A stretch of 64,000 nt of DNA from Pseudomonas palleroniana (GCF_003031675.1 NZ_PYWX01000053.1:248001-312000); one strand, 5' to 3'; shown: positions 24,209 through 33,574, counted from the first letter of the stretch. Program-made: numbers and translations. Notes: generated from the sequence alone by a model not told the origin.

Positions 24209-25546
24209 ATGACTAAAAAGTATTTTGGCACCGACGGCATTCGTGGTCGTGTCGGCGAATTCCCTATTACTCCTGACTTTATGCTGAAGCTGGGTTGGGC
24301 GGCAGGTATGGCGTTCCGTAGCATGGGCGCGTGCCGCATCCTGGTAGGCAAGGACACCCGTATTTCAGGTTATATGTTTGAGTCTGCACTGGAGGCCGGT
24401 TTGTCCGCCGCAGGTGCCGATGTGATGTTGCTGGGGCCTATGCCGACACCGGCAATCGCTTACCTGACCCGTACATTTCACGCTGAAGCCGGTATCGTGA
24501 TCAGTGCTTCGCACAATCCTCATGATGACAACGGCATCAAGTTTTTCTCGGGGCAGGGCACGAAGCTGCCGGACGAGATCGAGTTGATGATTGAGGAGTT
24601 GCTGGACGCGCCAATGACGGTGGTCGAATCCAGCAAGCTGGGTAAGGTATCGCGTATCAACGACGCCTCCGGCCGTTACATCGAGTTTTGCAAGAGCAGC
24701 GTACCCACCAGTACCAATTTCGCTGGGCTGAAGATTGTTGTGGACTGCGCTCATGGGGCTACCTACAAGGTAGCGCCAAGCGTGTTCAAGGAGTTGGGCG
24801 CTGATGTGACGGTGCTGTCGGCCCAGCCCAACGGTTTGAACATCAATGAAAACTGTGGCTCCACCCACATGGGACAGCTGCAGGCCGCAGTTCTTGCGGA
24901 GCATGCTGACCTGGGGATCGCTTTTGACGGTGATGGCGACCGGGTTCTGATGGTGGATCACACCGGTGCGGTGGTCGATGGTGATGACCTGTTGTTCATC
25001 ATTGCTCGCGACCTGCATGAGCGTAATAAGCTGCAAGGGGGGGTCGTCGGTACGCTGATGAGCAACCTTGGCTTGGAATTGGCACTGGCGGATCTGGGAA
25101 TTCCCTTCGTGCGGGCCAACGTGGGGGATCGCTATGTCATCGCCGAGTTGCTTGAGCGCAACTGGCAGGTGGGTGGTGAGAACTCCGGGCACGTGGTCTG
25201 CTTCCATCACACCACCACGGGTGATGCGATTATTGCGGCCTTGCAGGTTTTGCTGTCCCTGCGCCGTCGTGATGAGAGCCTGGCTCAGGCGCGTCAGGCT
25301 CTGCGCAAGTGCCCGCAGGTTTTGCTCAATGTGCGTTTCGCTGGGGGTGAAAACCCAATCGAACACCCTTCTGTGAAGGAGGCTTGCGAGCGCGTGACCC
25401 TGGCGATGGCGGGGCGTGGCCGTGTGCTGCTGCGTAAGTCCGGCACAGAGCCTTTGGTGCGCGTTATGGTCGAGGGTGATGATGAAAATCAGGTTCGCGG
25501 CCATGCCGAAGACCTGGCAAAACTGGTAACTGAAGTTTGCGGCTGA
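24209..25546 (+). CDS. glmM: Phosphoglucosamine mutase GlmM
   Basis: A 445-residue enzyme converting glucosamine-6-phosphate to glucosamine-1-phosphate for peptidoglycan and LPS. The phosphoserine is Ser101 in SASHNP. The Mg loop FDGDGDR and the C-terminal phosphate-binding RKSGTEPLVRVMVEG are present. GGAG upstream supports the start. tpiA follows after 66 bp. Confidence 0.98.
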   Translation: MTKKYFGTDGIRGRVGEFPITPDFMLKLGWAAGMAFRSMGACRILVGKDTRISGYMFESALEAGLSAAGADVMLLGPMPTPAIAYLTRTFHAEAGIVISASHNPHDDNGIKFFSGQGTKLPDEIELMIEELLDAPMTVVESSKLGKVSRINDASGRYIEFCKSSVPTSTNFAGLKIVVDCAHGATYKVAPSVFKELGADVTVLSAQPNGLNINENCGSTHMGQLQAAVLAEHADLGIAFDGDGDRVLMVDHTGAVVDGDDLLFIIARDLHERNKLQGGVVGTLMSNLGLELALADLGIPFVRANVGDRYVIAELLERNWQVGGENSGHVVCFHHTTTGDAIIAALQVLLSLRRRDESLAQARQALRKCPQVLLNVRFAGGENPIEHPSVKEACERVTLAMAGRGRVLLRKSGTEPLVRVMVEGDDENQVRGHAEDLAKLVTEVCG

Positions 25547-25612
25547 ATTCGGCTTGCCAGTGAGGGTGTGGTTGGGTAACATCTGCGCCCACTTTGACCG
25601 ACGGGGTACAGC

Positions 25613-26368
25613 ATGCGTCGCACTATGGTAGCTGGTAACTGGAAGATGCACGGTACCCGCGCCAGTGTCGCTGAGCTGATCAATGGCCTTCGTCACCTGG
25701 CCTTGCCTAGCGGTGTTGATGTTGCGGTTTTCCCGCCTTGCTTGCATATCAATCAAGTGATTGAAGGCTTGAAGGGCAAGTCGATTCAGGTCGGCGCGCA
25801 GAACTCTGCGGTGGAGCCCATGCAAGGTGCGTTGACCGGCGAGATATCGCCGAGTCAGCTGGTTGATGCGGGTTGTTCCTATGTGCTTGTCGGGCACTCC
25901 GAGCGTCGTCAGATGATGGGCGAGCGTGATGGGACACTCAATCGCAAGTTCGCTGCCGCACAGGCTTGTGGCTTGGTTCCGGTGTTGTGCATAGGGGAGA
26001 CCCTTGAGCAGCGTGAATCGGGCAAGACTCTTGAAGTTGTCTCGCGTCAGCTGGGCAGCATCATCGAGGAGCTGGGTGTTGGTGCATTTGCAAAGGCGGT
26101 AATTGCTTACGAGCCGGTCTGGGCCATTGGCACCGGGCTGACTGCTACGCCGCAACAAGCGCAGGATGTGCACGCAGCCATTCGCGCACAGTTGGCGGCA
26201 GAGAATTCTGAAGTTGCACAAGGTGTGCGTCTTCTATACGGCGGCAGCGTGAAGGCGGCCAATGCGGTCGAACTGTTCGGCATGCCGGATATCGATGGGG
26301 GGCTCATTGGTGGAGCTTCCCTGAATGCAGATGAGTTCGGTGCGATTTGTCGCGCCGCGGGAAACTGA
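25613..26368 (+). CDS. tpiA: Triosephosphate isomerase TpiA
   Basis: A 251-residue TIM-barrel enzyme interconverting DHAP and glyceraldehyde-3-phosphate. The catalytic lysine is in AGNWKMHG, the electrophilic His in VLVGHSERR, and the catalytic Glu in AYEPVWAIGTG. The phosphate loop is YGGSVK. It is immediately followed by secG (4 nt). Confidence 0.98.
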   Translation: MRRTMVAGNWKMHGTRASVAELINGLRHLALPSGVDVAVFPPCLHINQVIEGLKGKSIQVGAQNSAVEPMQGALTGEISPSQLVDAGCSYVLVGHSERRQMMGERDGTLNRKFAAAQACGLVPVLCIGETLEQRESGKTLEVVSRQLGSIIEELGVGAFAKAVIAYEPVWAIGTGLTATPQQAQDVHAAIRAQLAAENSEVAQGVRLLYGGSVKAANAVELFGMPDIDGGLIGGASLNADEFGAICRAAGN

Positions 26369-26372
26369 AAAA

Positions 26373-26756
26373 ATGCTGGAAACAGTCGTAGTCGTTTTTC
26401 ATCTGTTGGCTGCCCTGGGCGTAGTTGCCCTGGTTTTGTTGCAACAGGGTAAAGGTGCGGATGCTGGTGCGTCTTTCGGTGCAGGTGCTTCAAATACTGT
26501 GTTCGGAAGCCAAGGTTCCTCTACCTTTCTTAGTAAGTTTACTGCTATACTTGCCGCAGGTTTCTTCATAACCAGCTTAGGGTTAGGTTACTTTGCTAAA
26601 GAGAAAGCTCATGTGCTGACTCAAGTAGGTCTCCCAAATCCGGCAGTGTTGGAAGTACCAAAAGCAAAACCGGCTTCTGATGATGTCCCGGTGCTTCAAG
26701 AGCAAAAGTCGGCTACTCCAGCGACTGACGTACCTCCAGCTCAAGAGCAGAAGTAA
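26373..26756 (+). CDS. secG: Preprotein translocase subunit SecG
   Basis: A 127-residue inner-membrane subunit of SecYEG with two membrane segments (about 3-22 and 52-70) around the conserved LLQQGKGADAGASFGAGAS loop. The C-terminal tail of about 50 residues is Pro/Glu/Lys-rich. The start MLETVVVV at 26373 was chosen over upstream in-frame codons inside tpiA. It probably shares a transcript with the tRNA-Leu 22 bp downstream. Confidence 0.95.
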   Translation: MLETVVVVFHLLAALGVVALVLLQQGKGADAGASFGAGASNTVFGSQGSSTFLSKFTAILAAGFFITSLGLGYFAKEKAHVLTQVGLPNPAVLEVPKAKPASDDVPVLQEQKSATPATDVPPAQEQK

Positions 26757-26778
26757 GAAGGGTTGTAAACGCTGTATT

Positions 26779-26864
26779 GCCGAGGTGGTGGAATTGGTAG
26801 ACACGCAACCTTGAGGTGGTTGTGCCCATAGGGTGTAGGGGTTCGAGTCCCCTTCTCGGTACCA
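26779..26864 (+). tRNA. leuU: tRNA-Leu(GAG)
   Basis: An 86-nt class II tRNA with encoded CCA. The acceptor is GCCGAGG/TCTCGGT, the anticodon stem CAACC/GGTTG encloses the loop TTGAGGT, and the anticodon GAG is at 26813-26815. It has a long variable arm and a GTTCGAGTC T-loop. It closely resembles E. coli leuU, which also follows secG. Confidence 0.97.
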
Positions 26865-26875
26865 ATTATCAGGAG

Positions 26876-26898
26876 AGCCCGCTGTTGCGGGCTTTCTT
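26876..26898 (+). terminator. Terminator after tRNA-Leu
   Basis: AGCCCGC-TGTT-GCGGGCT followed by TTCTT, starting 11 nt after the tRNA CCA. Confidence 0.8.
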
Positions 26899-26915
26899 GT
26901 AGGTGGAAGGTTACA

Positions 26916-26944
26916 TTGACCCTGTAAGGGATCGGTCGTATACT
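26916..26944 (+). promoter_or_regulatory. Strong sigma70 promoter for tRNA-fMet / rimP-nusA operon
   Basis: TTGACC and TATACT are separated by exactly 17 nt and end 16 bp before the mature tRNA. Because no other good promoter is seen before rimP, it likely also serves the downstream translation-factor genes by read-through. Confidence 0.8.
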
Positions 26945-26960
26945 TCCGCCCCAGCTTTGT

Positions 26961-27037
<77 letters not shown>

Positions 27038-27047
27038 GTTTTAGCGG

Positions 27048-27069
27048 AGCCCCTTTTAAGGGGCTTTTT
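27048..27069 (+). terminator. First terminator between tRNA-fMet and rimP
   Basis: AGCCCC-TTTTAA-GGGGCT followed by TTTTG, 10 nt after the tRNA. Confidence 0.75.
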
Positions 27070-27114
27070 GTTAGCTGGACACTTTCAACGCCGCTGTTCG
27101 ACGGCGTTTCAAGG

Positions 27115-27137
27115 ATGGGCGTTTCGCCCATTTTTTT
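27115..27137 (+). terminator. Second terminator between tRNA-fMet and rimP
   Basis: ATGGGCG-TTT-CGCCCAT followed by a run of seven T. It ends about 40 bp before the rimP start. Tandem terminators inside the metY-nusA leader parallel the E. coli operon, where read-through responds to NusA. Confidence 0.8.
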
Positions 27138-27177
27138 ATTTTGCACAGCATGCACATACATGCACGAGGGGGTTCAG

Positions 27178-27636
27178 GTGTCGAGCAAGCTAGAAGAGTT
27201 GCAGGCCTTGTTGGCCCCGGTGGTCGTGGCCCTAGGCTATGAATGCTGGGGTATTGAGTTTTCGGCTCAAGGTCGCCACTCAATGTTGCGCGTTTATATC
27301 GATAAAGAGGGCGGCGTGCTGGTGGACGATTGTGCCATTGTCAGCCGTCAGCTCAGCGGTGTGCTGGATGTTGAAGATCCGATCTCCGTTGAATACACCC
27401 TCGAAGTTTCCTCGCCAGGCATGGAACGCCCACTGTTCACTATTGAGCAGTTTGCAAAATTTGCCGGTGAACAAGTGAAGATCAGGCTGCGATCTCCCTT
27501 TGAAGGGCGACGCAACTTTCAGGGCCTTCTGCGCGGTGTAGAAGAGCAGGATGTCGTGGTGCAGGTAGAAGACCATGAGTTCCTGTTGCCGATCGATATG
27601 ATCGACAAGGCCAACATTATTCCCAGTTTTGACTGA
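27178..27636 (+). CDS. rimP: Ribosome maturation factor RimP
   Basis: A 152-residue 30S maturation factor. The family block VDDCAIVSRQLSGVLDVEDP and the conserved EVSSPGMERPL are present. The GTG at 27178 (GAGGGGG 5-6 nt upstream) gives the N-terminus SSKLEELQALLAPVV and the standard length. An upstream in-frame ATG would begin inside the terminator hairpin. It is followed by nusA (47 bp). Confidence 0.95.
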   Translation: MSSKLEELQALLAPVVVALGYECWGIEFSAQGRHSMLRVYIDKEGGVLVDDCAIVSRQLSGVLDVEDPISVEYTLEVSSPGMERPLFTIEQFAKFAGEQVKIRLRSPFEGRRNFQGLLRGVEEQDVVVQVEDHEFLLPIDMIDKANIIPSFD

Positions 27637-27683
27637 GACGCGGATCCCGCGGATCCAATGGCTTGCGAAAGGCGAGGCGTACG

Positions 27684-29165
27684 ATGAGCAAAGAAGTACT
27701 GCTGGTTGTTGAGTCGGTATCCAATGAAAAGGGCGTACCGGCAAACGTGATTTTTGAAGCGCTGGAGCTGGCCCTGGCCACTGCGACCAAAAAGCGTTTT
27801 GAAGACGAAGTTGATCTGCGTGTGGAAATCAACCGCCACACCGGTGCCTATGAGACTTTCCGTCGCTGGACGGTCGTCGAAGAGGCCGATCTTGATGATC
27901 CGGCCATCGAAACCTGGCCAAGCAAGGTTGCCGAAACGCATCCTGGTGCCAAGGTCGGTGATGTCGTCGAAGAAAAGATCGAATCGATCGAATTCGGCCG
28001 TATTGCTGCACAGACCGCCAAGCAGGTCATCGTGCAGAAGGTTCGCGAAGCCGAGCGCGCTCAAGTCGTTGACGCTTATCGCGAGCGCCTGGGTGAAATC
28101 ATCTCCGGCACCGTGAAAAAAGTGACTCGTGACAACGTGATCGTTGACCTGGGCAACAACGCCGAAGCGTTGCTGGCTCGCGAAGACATCATCTCTCGCG
28201 AAACCTTCCGTGTCGGCGTGCGTCTGCGTGCGCTGCTCAAGGAAATCCGCACCGAGAACCGCGGCCCTCAGTTGATCTTGTCGCGTACCGCGCCAGAAAT
28301 GCTGATCGAGCTGTTCCGTATCGAAGTGCCGGAAATTGCCGAAGGCCTGATCGAAGTCATGGCTGCGTCCCGAGACCCGGGTTCGCGCGCCAAGATCGCG
28401 GTCCGTTCCAAGGACAAACGCATCGATCCGCAAGGCGCTTGCATTGGTATGCGCGGTTCGCGTGTCCAGGCAGTGTCGGGCGAATTGGGCGGTGAGCGTG
28501 TGGATATCGTTCTGTGGGACGATAACCCGGCGCAGTTCGTGATCAATGCCATGTCGCCGGCTGAAGTGGCGGCAATTATCGTTGACGAAGATGCCCATGC
28601 AATGGACATCGCTGTTGGCGCAGACAATCTGGCTCAGGCCATTGGTCGTGGTGGTCAGAACGTGCGTCTGGCGAGCCAACTGACCGGTTGGACCCTGAAC
28701 GTGATGACCGAATCGGACATCCAGGCTAAGCAGCAAGCTGAAACCGGTGACATCCTGCGCAACTTCATCGAAGAGCTTGAAGTCGATGAAGAACTGGCTC
28801 AGGTGCTGGTAGATGAAGGTTTCACCAGCCTGGAAGAGATTGCCTACGTACCGTTGGAAGAAATGCTCAACATCGACGGCTTTGACGAGGACATCGTCAA
28901 CGAGCTTCGCGCTCGGGCCAAGGATCGTTTGTTGACTAAAGCCATCGCTACTGAGGAAAAGCTGGCAGACGCCCATCCGGCCGAAGACCTGCTCTCGCTT
29001 GAGGGTATGGACAAGGATTTGGCGATGGAACTGGCGGTGCGCGGCGTAATTACCCGCGAAGACCTGGCCGAGCAGTCTATTGACGATCTGCTCGACATCG
29101 ACGGCATTGACGATGATCGTGCCGGCAAGTTGATCATGGCCGCCCGAGCCCATTGGTTCGAGTAA
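27684..29165 (+). CDS. nusA: Transcription termination/antitermination factor NusA
   Basis: A 493-residue RNA polymerase-binding factor. The N-terminal domain (1-130) is followed by S1 (about 135-200, GTVKKVTRDNVIVDLGNNAEALL) and two KH domains with VAVRSKD-type and GRGGQNVRLASQLTGW motifs. Two C-terminal acidic helix-hairpin-helix repeats (about 360-490) complete it. The ATG at 27684 is the canonical MSKEVLLVVESVSNEKG start. By analogy it may control read-through of the terminators upstream of rimP. Confidence 0.98.
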   Translation: MSKEVLLVVESVSNEKGVPANVIFEALELALATATKKRFEDEVDLRVEINRHTGAYETFRRWTVVEEADLDDPAIETWPSKVAETHPGAKVGDVVEEKIESIEFGRIAAQTAKQVIVQKVREAERAQVVDAYRERLGEIISGTVKKVTRDNVIVDLGNNAEALLAREDIISRETFRVGVRLRALLKEIRTENRGPQLILSRTAPEMLIELFRIEVPEIAEGLIEVMAASRDPGSRAKIAVRSKDKRIDPQGACIGMRGSRVQAVSGELGGERVDIVLWDDNPAQFVINAMSPAEVAAIIVDEDAHAMDIAVGADNLAQAIGRGGQNVRLASQLTGWTLNVMTESDIQAKQQAETGDILRNFIEELEVDEELAQVLVDEGFTSLEEIAYVPLEEMLNIDGFDEDIVNELRARAKDRLLTKAIATEEKLADAHPAEDLLSLEGMDKDLAMELAVRGVITREDLAEQSIDDLLDIDGIDDDRAGKLIMAARAHWFE

Positions 29166-29191
29166 TAGGCGCGGCCTGAGGAGAGAAGTGC

Positions 29192-31711
29192 ATGACGCAA
29201 GTCACGGTGAAACAACTGGCCGATGAGGTCAAAACACCGGTAGAGCGCCTGTTGCAGCAGATGCGTGAGGCAGGTCTGCCGCACACCGCCGCCGATGAAG
29301 GTGTGAGCGACAGTGAGAAGCAGTCTTTGCTGACTCACTTGAAGAGCAGCCACAAGGCGAAAGTGGAAGAACCGCGCAAGATTACATTGCAGCGCAAAAC
29401 CACCAGCACCTTGCGTGTTGCTGGTAGCAAAAGCATCAGCGTTGAAGTACGCAAGAAGAAAGTCTTCGTACAGCGCAGCCCGGAAGAAATCGAAGCCGAG
29501 CGCAAACGCGAGCTGGAAGAACGTCGCGCAGTAGAAAATGCTGCTCGCCAGAAGGCTGAAGAAGAAGCCAAGCGTCGCGCCGAAGAAGAAGCGCGTCGCC
29601 AGCCTGCGGCTGTGCAACCTGCTGCCGAAGCGGTTGCCGCACCTAGCGCGCCTGTTGAGGCTGTACGTGAGACCGCTCCGGTTGCCGCTGCACCTGCGCC
29701 TGCAGCAGAGCGCAAGCGTGACGAACCTCGTCGTCCGGACAAGCCACGTGCCGACGATAACAATCGTCGCGGTGGCGGCGGCGATGGTGAGCGTAAAAAT
29801 GCTCCACATCGCGCTTCGGTCAAAGAGAAAGCACCTGCTCCACGCGTTGCCCCGCGCACCACTGACGAAGAAAGCGATGGCTTCCGTCGTGGTGGCCGCG
29901 GCAAGGCCAAGCTGAAGAAACGCAACGCCCACGGTTTCCAGAGCCCAACCGGTCCTGTCGTGCGTGAAGTGAAGATCGGCGAGACCATCACTGTGGGCGA
30001 TCTCGCCCAGCAGATGTCGGTCAAGGCTGCTGAAATCATCAAGTTCATGTTCAAGCTGGGTACTCCGGCCACCATCAACCAGGTACTGGATCAGGAAACT
30101 GCCCAGCTGGTTGCTGAAGAGCTGGGCCACAAAGTGACCCTGGTCAGCGACACTGCCCTGGAAGATTCCCTGGCCGAGTCCCTGAAGTTTGAAGGTGAGG
30201 CGGTTTCCCGTGCGCCGGTTGTGACCGTAATGGGCCACGTTGACCACGGTAAGACTTCCCTGCTCGACTACATCCGTCGTGCCAAGGTGGCTGCTGGCGA
30301 AGCCGGCGGTATCACCCAGCACATCGGTGCGTACCACGTTGAAACCGACCGTGGCATGGTGACCTTCCTCGACACCCCTGGTCACGCCGCGTTTACCGCG
30401 ATGCGTGCCCGTGGTGCCAAGGCGACCGACATCGTGATCCTGGTGGTTGCAGCCGATGACGGCGTGATGCCACAAACCATCGAGGCTGTTCAGCACGCTC
30501 AGGCGGCTGGCGTGCCACTGGTGGTTGCCGTGAACAAAATCGACAAGCCGGGCGCTGATCTCGATCGCATCCGTAGCGAACTGTCGGTTCACGGCGTGAC
30601 GTCCGAAGAGTGGGGTGGCGACACTCCATTCGTACCAGTCTCCGCGAAGATGGGTACTGGCGTTGACGAACTGCTCGAGGCCGTTCTGTTGCAAGCCGAG
30701 GTTCTGGAACTGACCGCTACGCCTTCGGCCCCGGGCCGTGGTGTGGTGGTTGAATCGCGCCTCGACAAGGGCCGTGGCCCGGTTGCCACCGTTCTGGTTC
30801 AAGACGGTACCCTGCGCCAAGGCGACATGGTGCTGGTCGGTTCGAACTACGGCCGTGTACGTGCCATGCTCGACGAGAACGGCAAGCCAATCAAGGAAGC
30901 CGGCCCGGCTATCCCGGTCGAAATCCTCGGCTTGGACGGTACTCCGGACGCTGGCGACGAGATGAGCGTGGTTGCCGACGAGAAGAAAGCCCGTGAAGTG
31001 GCTCTGTTCCGTCAAGGCAAGTTCCGCGAAGTCAAACTGGCTCGCGCTCACGCCGGCAAGCTCGAAAACATCTTCGAGAACATGGGCCAGGAAGAGAAGA
31101 AGACGCTTAACATCGTCCTCAAGTCTGACGTACGTGGTTCCCTCGAAGCGTTGAACGGCGCCTTGAACGGCCTGGGTAACGACGAAGTGCAAGTGCGTGT
31201 TGTTGGTGGCGGTGTCGGTGGTATCACCGAGTCCGACGCCAACCTGGCACTGGCTTCCAACGCTGTACTGTTCGGCTTCAACGTGCGTGCCGATGCCGGC
31301 GCTCGCAAGATCGTCGAGCAGGAAGGCCTGGACATGCGTTACTACAACGTCATCTACGACATCATCGAAGACGTCAAGAAAGCCCTCACCGGCATGCTTG
31401 GCAGTGACGTCCGGGAGAACATCCTGGGTATCGCCGAAGTGCGTGATGTGTTCCGCTCGCCTAAATTCGGCGCGGTCGCTGGCTGCATGGTTGTCGAAGG
31501 CACCGTATACCGTAACCGTCCGATCCGTGTACTGCGTGAAGACATCGTTATCTTCGAAGGCGAGCTGGAATCCCTGCGCCGCTTCAAGGATGACGCTTCC
31601 GAAGTACGTGCCGGCATGGAGTGCGGTATCGGCGTCAAGAGCTACAACGACGTCAAGGTTGGCGACAAGATCGAAGTCTTCGAGAAGGTTCAGGTTGCTC
31701 GCAGCCTCTAA
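29192..31711 (+). CDS. infB: Translation initiation factor IF-2
   Basis: An 839-residue GTPase that places initiator tRNA on the 30S subunit. The IF2_N domain is at 1-55. A long charged Ala/Glu/Arg/Pro linker (about 60-270) is followed by a second IF2_N-like domain. The G domain has GHVDHGKT starting near residue 347, then DTPGH and NKID. Domains II-IV follow to the C-terminus. GAGGAGAG precedes the ATG. The initiator tRNA it recognises is encoded in the same operon. Confidence 0.98.
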   Translation: MTQVTVKQLADEVKTPVERLLQQMREAGLPHTAADEGVSDSEKQSLLTHLKSSHKAKVEEPRKITLQRKTTSTLRVAGSKSISVEVRKKKVFVQRSPEEIEAERKRELEERRAVENAARQKAEEEAKRRAEEEARRQPAAVQPAAEAVAAPSAPVEAVRETAPVAAAPAPAAERKRDEPRRPDKPRADDNNRRGGGGDGERKNAPHRASVKEKAPAPRVAPRTTDEESDGFRRGGRGKAKLKKRNAHGFQSPTGPVVREVKIGETITVGDLAQQMSVKAAEIIKFMFKLGTPATINQVLDQETAQLVAEELGHKVTLVSDTALEDSLAESLKFEGEAVSRAPVVTVMGHVDHGKTSLLDYIRRAKVAAGEAGGITQHIGAYHVETDRGMVTFLDTPGHAAFTAMRARGAKATDIVILVVAADDGVMPQTIEAVQHAQAAGVPLVVAVNKIDKPGADLDRIRSELSVHGVTSEEWGGDTPFVPVSAKMGTGVDELLEAVLLQAEVLELTATPSAPGRGVVVESRLDKGRGPVATVLVQDGTLRQGDMVLVGSNYGRVRAMLDENGKPIKEAGPAIPVEILGLDGTPDAGDEMSVVADEKKAREVALFRQGKFREVKLARAHAGKLENIFENMGQEEKKTLNIVLKSDVRGSLEALNGALNGLGNDEVQVRVVGGGVGGITESDANLALASNAVLFGFNVRADAGARKIVEQEGLDMRYYNVIYDIIEDVKKALTGMLGSDVRENILGIAEVRDVFRSPKFGAVAGCMVVEGTVYRNRPIRVLREDIVIFEGELESLRRFKDDASEVRAGMECGIGVKSYNDVKVGDKIEVFEKVQVARSL

Positions 31712-31782
31712 CTCGCGCACTTCAGGAGCCACGCAGCGTGTGGGCATGCAGATGCCCAACACCGCGTACGGACTCTAAACGC

Positions 31783-31816
31783 AACGCCCGGTCTGGCTTT
31801 TGTCAGGCCGGGCGTT
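31783..31816 (+). terminator. Attenuator-like hairpin between infB and rbfA
   Basis: A 13-bp stem (AACGCCCGGTCTG pairing with CAGGCCGGGCGTT, one G-U) with an 8-nt loop but only TTT after it. It is probably a partial terminator or processing site in the 159-bp infB-rbfA spacer. A smaller GGGCAT/ATGCCC hairpin precedes it (about 31742-31757). Confidence 0.55.
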
Positions 31817-31870
31817 TGCCGCTTTCAGACCCCACGGGTTTCACCGTGTGGCAGTAACAGGTAACAAGAC

Positions 31871-32266
31871 ATGGCAAAAGAATACAGCCGTACCCAGCGT
31901 ATCGGCGATCAGATGCAGCGCGAGCTGGCCCAACTGATCCGTCGCGAAGTCAAAGACCCACGCGTTGGCCTGGTTACCATCACCGCAGTTGAAGTGAGCC
32001 GTGACGTCGGGCACGCCAAGATCTTCATCACCGTGATGGGCCAGGACAGCAGCGAAGAAATTGCGCAAAGCATCAAGGTGCTCAACTCCGCCGCAGGGTT
32101 CCTGCGCATGCAGTTGGCCCGCGAAATGAAGCTGCGCAGCGTTCCTCAGTTGCACTTCCACTACGACGAAAGCGTCGTGCGTGGTGCGCACCTGTCGGCC
32201 CTGATCGAGCGCGCCGTGGCTGAAGACAGCCAGCATTCGTCCACACCTGAAGACGCCAAGGAGTAA
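31871..32266 (+). CDS. rbfA: Ribosome-binding factor A RbfA
   Basis: A 131-residue cold-shock-type 30S maturation factor with a KH-like fold. The recognised core runs RIGDQMQRELAQLI then DPRVGLVTITAVEVSRD and LREMKLRSVPQLHF-like segments. It lies between infB and truB, 4 nt before the truB GTG. Confidence 0.96.
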   Translation: MAKEYSRTQRIGDQMQRELAQLIRREVKDPRVGLVTITAVEVSRDVGHAKIFITVMGQDSSEEIAQSIKVLNSAAGFLRMQLAREMKLRSVPQLHFHYDESVVRGAHLSALIERAVAEDSQHSSTPEDAKE

Positions 32267-32270
32267 GCGG

Positions 32271-33188
32271 GTGGCTCAGGTCAAACGTATCCGTCGCAAC
32301 GTCAGCGGCATCATTCTGCTCGACAAGCCCATTGGCTTTACTTCCAATGCCGCGTTGCAGAAGGTCCGCTGGCTGCTCAACGCCGAGAAGGCCGGGCACA
32401 CCGGCAGCCTCGATCCCCTGGCCACCGGCGTGCTGCCGTTGTGCTTTGGCGAGGCCACCAAGTTCTCGCAATACTTGCTCGACTCCGACAAGGGTTACGA
32501 AACCCTGATGCAACTGGGCAAGACCACCACCACGGCCGATGCCGAAGGTGATGTCTTGCAGGTTCGTGACGTGACCGTTGGTCGTGCTGATATCGAGGCC
32601 GCTTTACCCGCTTTTCGTGGGGAAATCAGTCAGATACCGCCGATGTACTCGGCGCTCAAGCGTGATGGGCAGCCTCTTTACAAGTTGGCACGTGCCGGTG
32701 AAGTAGTGGAGCGCGAACCGCGTTCTGTTACTATTAGCCGCTTGGAATTGCTCGCCTGCGAAGGCGATACCGCTCGTTTGGCGGTGGACTGCAGCAAAGG
32801 CACCTATATCCGTACCCTGGTGGAAGATATCGGTGAAAAGCTCGGTTGCGGCGCGTACGTTGCAGAACTGCGACGCACGCAGGCCGGACCTTTCAGCCTG
32901 GCGCAGACCGTAACGCTGGAAGAGTTGGAAGCCGTACACGCCGAAGGCGGCAACGAAGCGGTTGATCGCTTCCTCATGCCATCGGACAGCGGTTTGCAGG
33001 ATTGGCCATTGCTGCACTTTTCGGAGCACAGCGCGTTCTACTGGCTCAACGGCCAGCCGGTACGTGCCCCGGACGCTCCGAAGTTCGGTATGGTGCGGGT
33101 ACAGGATCATAACGGTCGCTTCATCGGTATCGGTGAAGTGAGCGAAGACGGGCGCATCGCGCCACGTCGACTGATTCGGTCAGAATGA
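32271..33188 (+). CDS. truB: tRNA pseudouridine(55) synthase TruB
   Basis: A 305-residue enzyme forming pseudouridine 55 in the T-loop of tRNAs. The catalytic Asp48 is in GHTGSLDPLATGVLP. The C-terminal PUA-like portion is from about 245. It starts at GTG 32271. Confidence 0.97.
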   Translation: MAQVKRIRRNVSGIILLDKPIGFTSNAALQKVRWLLNAEKAGHTGSLDPLATGVLPLCFGEATKFSQYLLDSDKGYETLMQLGKTTTTADAEGDVLQVRDVTVGRADIEAALPAFRGEISQIPPMYSALKRDGQPLYKLARAGEVVEREPRSVTISRLELLACEGDTARLAVDCSKGTYIRTLVEDIGEKLGCGAYVAELRRTQAGPFSLAQTVTLEELEAVHAEGGNEAVDRFLMPSDSGLQDWPLLHFSEHSAFYWLNGQPVRAPDAPKFGMVRVQDHNGRFIGIGEVSEDGRIAPRRLIRSE

Positions 33189-33238
33189 CCGGACGAGGGT
33201 GGCTGTTAACAGGCACGGTCACTTCTCATTTTTAGATA

Positions 33239-33254
33239 CAGGGATTTGTCCCTG
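33239..33254 (+). other. Hairpin in rpsO leader
   Basis: CAGGGA-TTTG-TCCCTG lies 50 nt upstream of rpsO. S15 represses its own synthesis through leader RNA structure in E. coli. Whether this hairpin takes part here is unknown. Confidence 0.4.
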
Positions 33255-33304
33255 GCCTGTTGAAACTGCCCTTTGGGTGGTTTCCTGAAAAAAAGGATTG
33301 CCTC

Positions 33305-33574
33305 ATGGCTCTCGACGTTCAAGAAAAAGCACAAATCGTAGCTGACTATCAGCAAGCTGTTGGTGACACTGGTTCGCCAGAAGTGCAAGTTGCACTGCTG
33401 ACCCACAACATCAACAAGCTGCAAGGTCACTTCAAGGCCAACGGTAAAGATCACCACTCCCGTCGTGGTCTGATCCGCATGGTAAACCAGCGCCGTAAGC
33501 TGCTGGACTACCTGAAAGGCAAGGATCTGGGTCGTTATCAGACTCTGATCGGTCGCCTGGGTCTGCGTCGCTAA
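33305..33574 (+). CDS. rpsO: 30S ribosomal protein S15
   Basis: An 89-residue ribosomal protein binding the central domain of 16S rRNA. The family signature runs from VGDTGSPEVQVALLT to HHSRRGLIRMVNQRRKLLDYL and ends RYQTLIGRLGLRR. The ATG at 33305 was preferred to an upstream in-frame ATG because it gives the standard N-terminus MALDVQEK. Followed by pnp in the conserved order. Confidence 0.98.
   Translation: MALDVQEKAQIVADYQQAVGDTGSPEVQVALLTHNINKLQGHFKANGKDHHSRRGLIRMVNQRRKLLDYLKGKDLGRYQTLIGRLGLRR

Noticed and set aside
24365..26221. 618-codon minus-strand ORF across glmM and tpiA
   Set aside because: Spans the intergenic gap of two strongly conserved genes on the other strand, and its translation has no family features.
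28844..31762. 972-codon minus-strand ORF across nusA/infB
   Set aside because: Shadow of infB in a GC3-biased genome. No recognisable domain, no ribosome binding site, and it spans two convincing genes.
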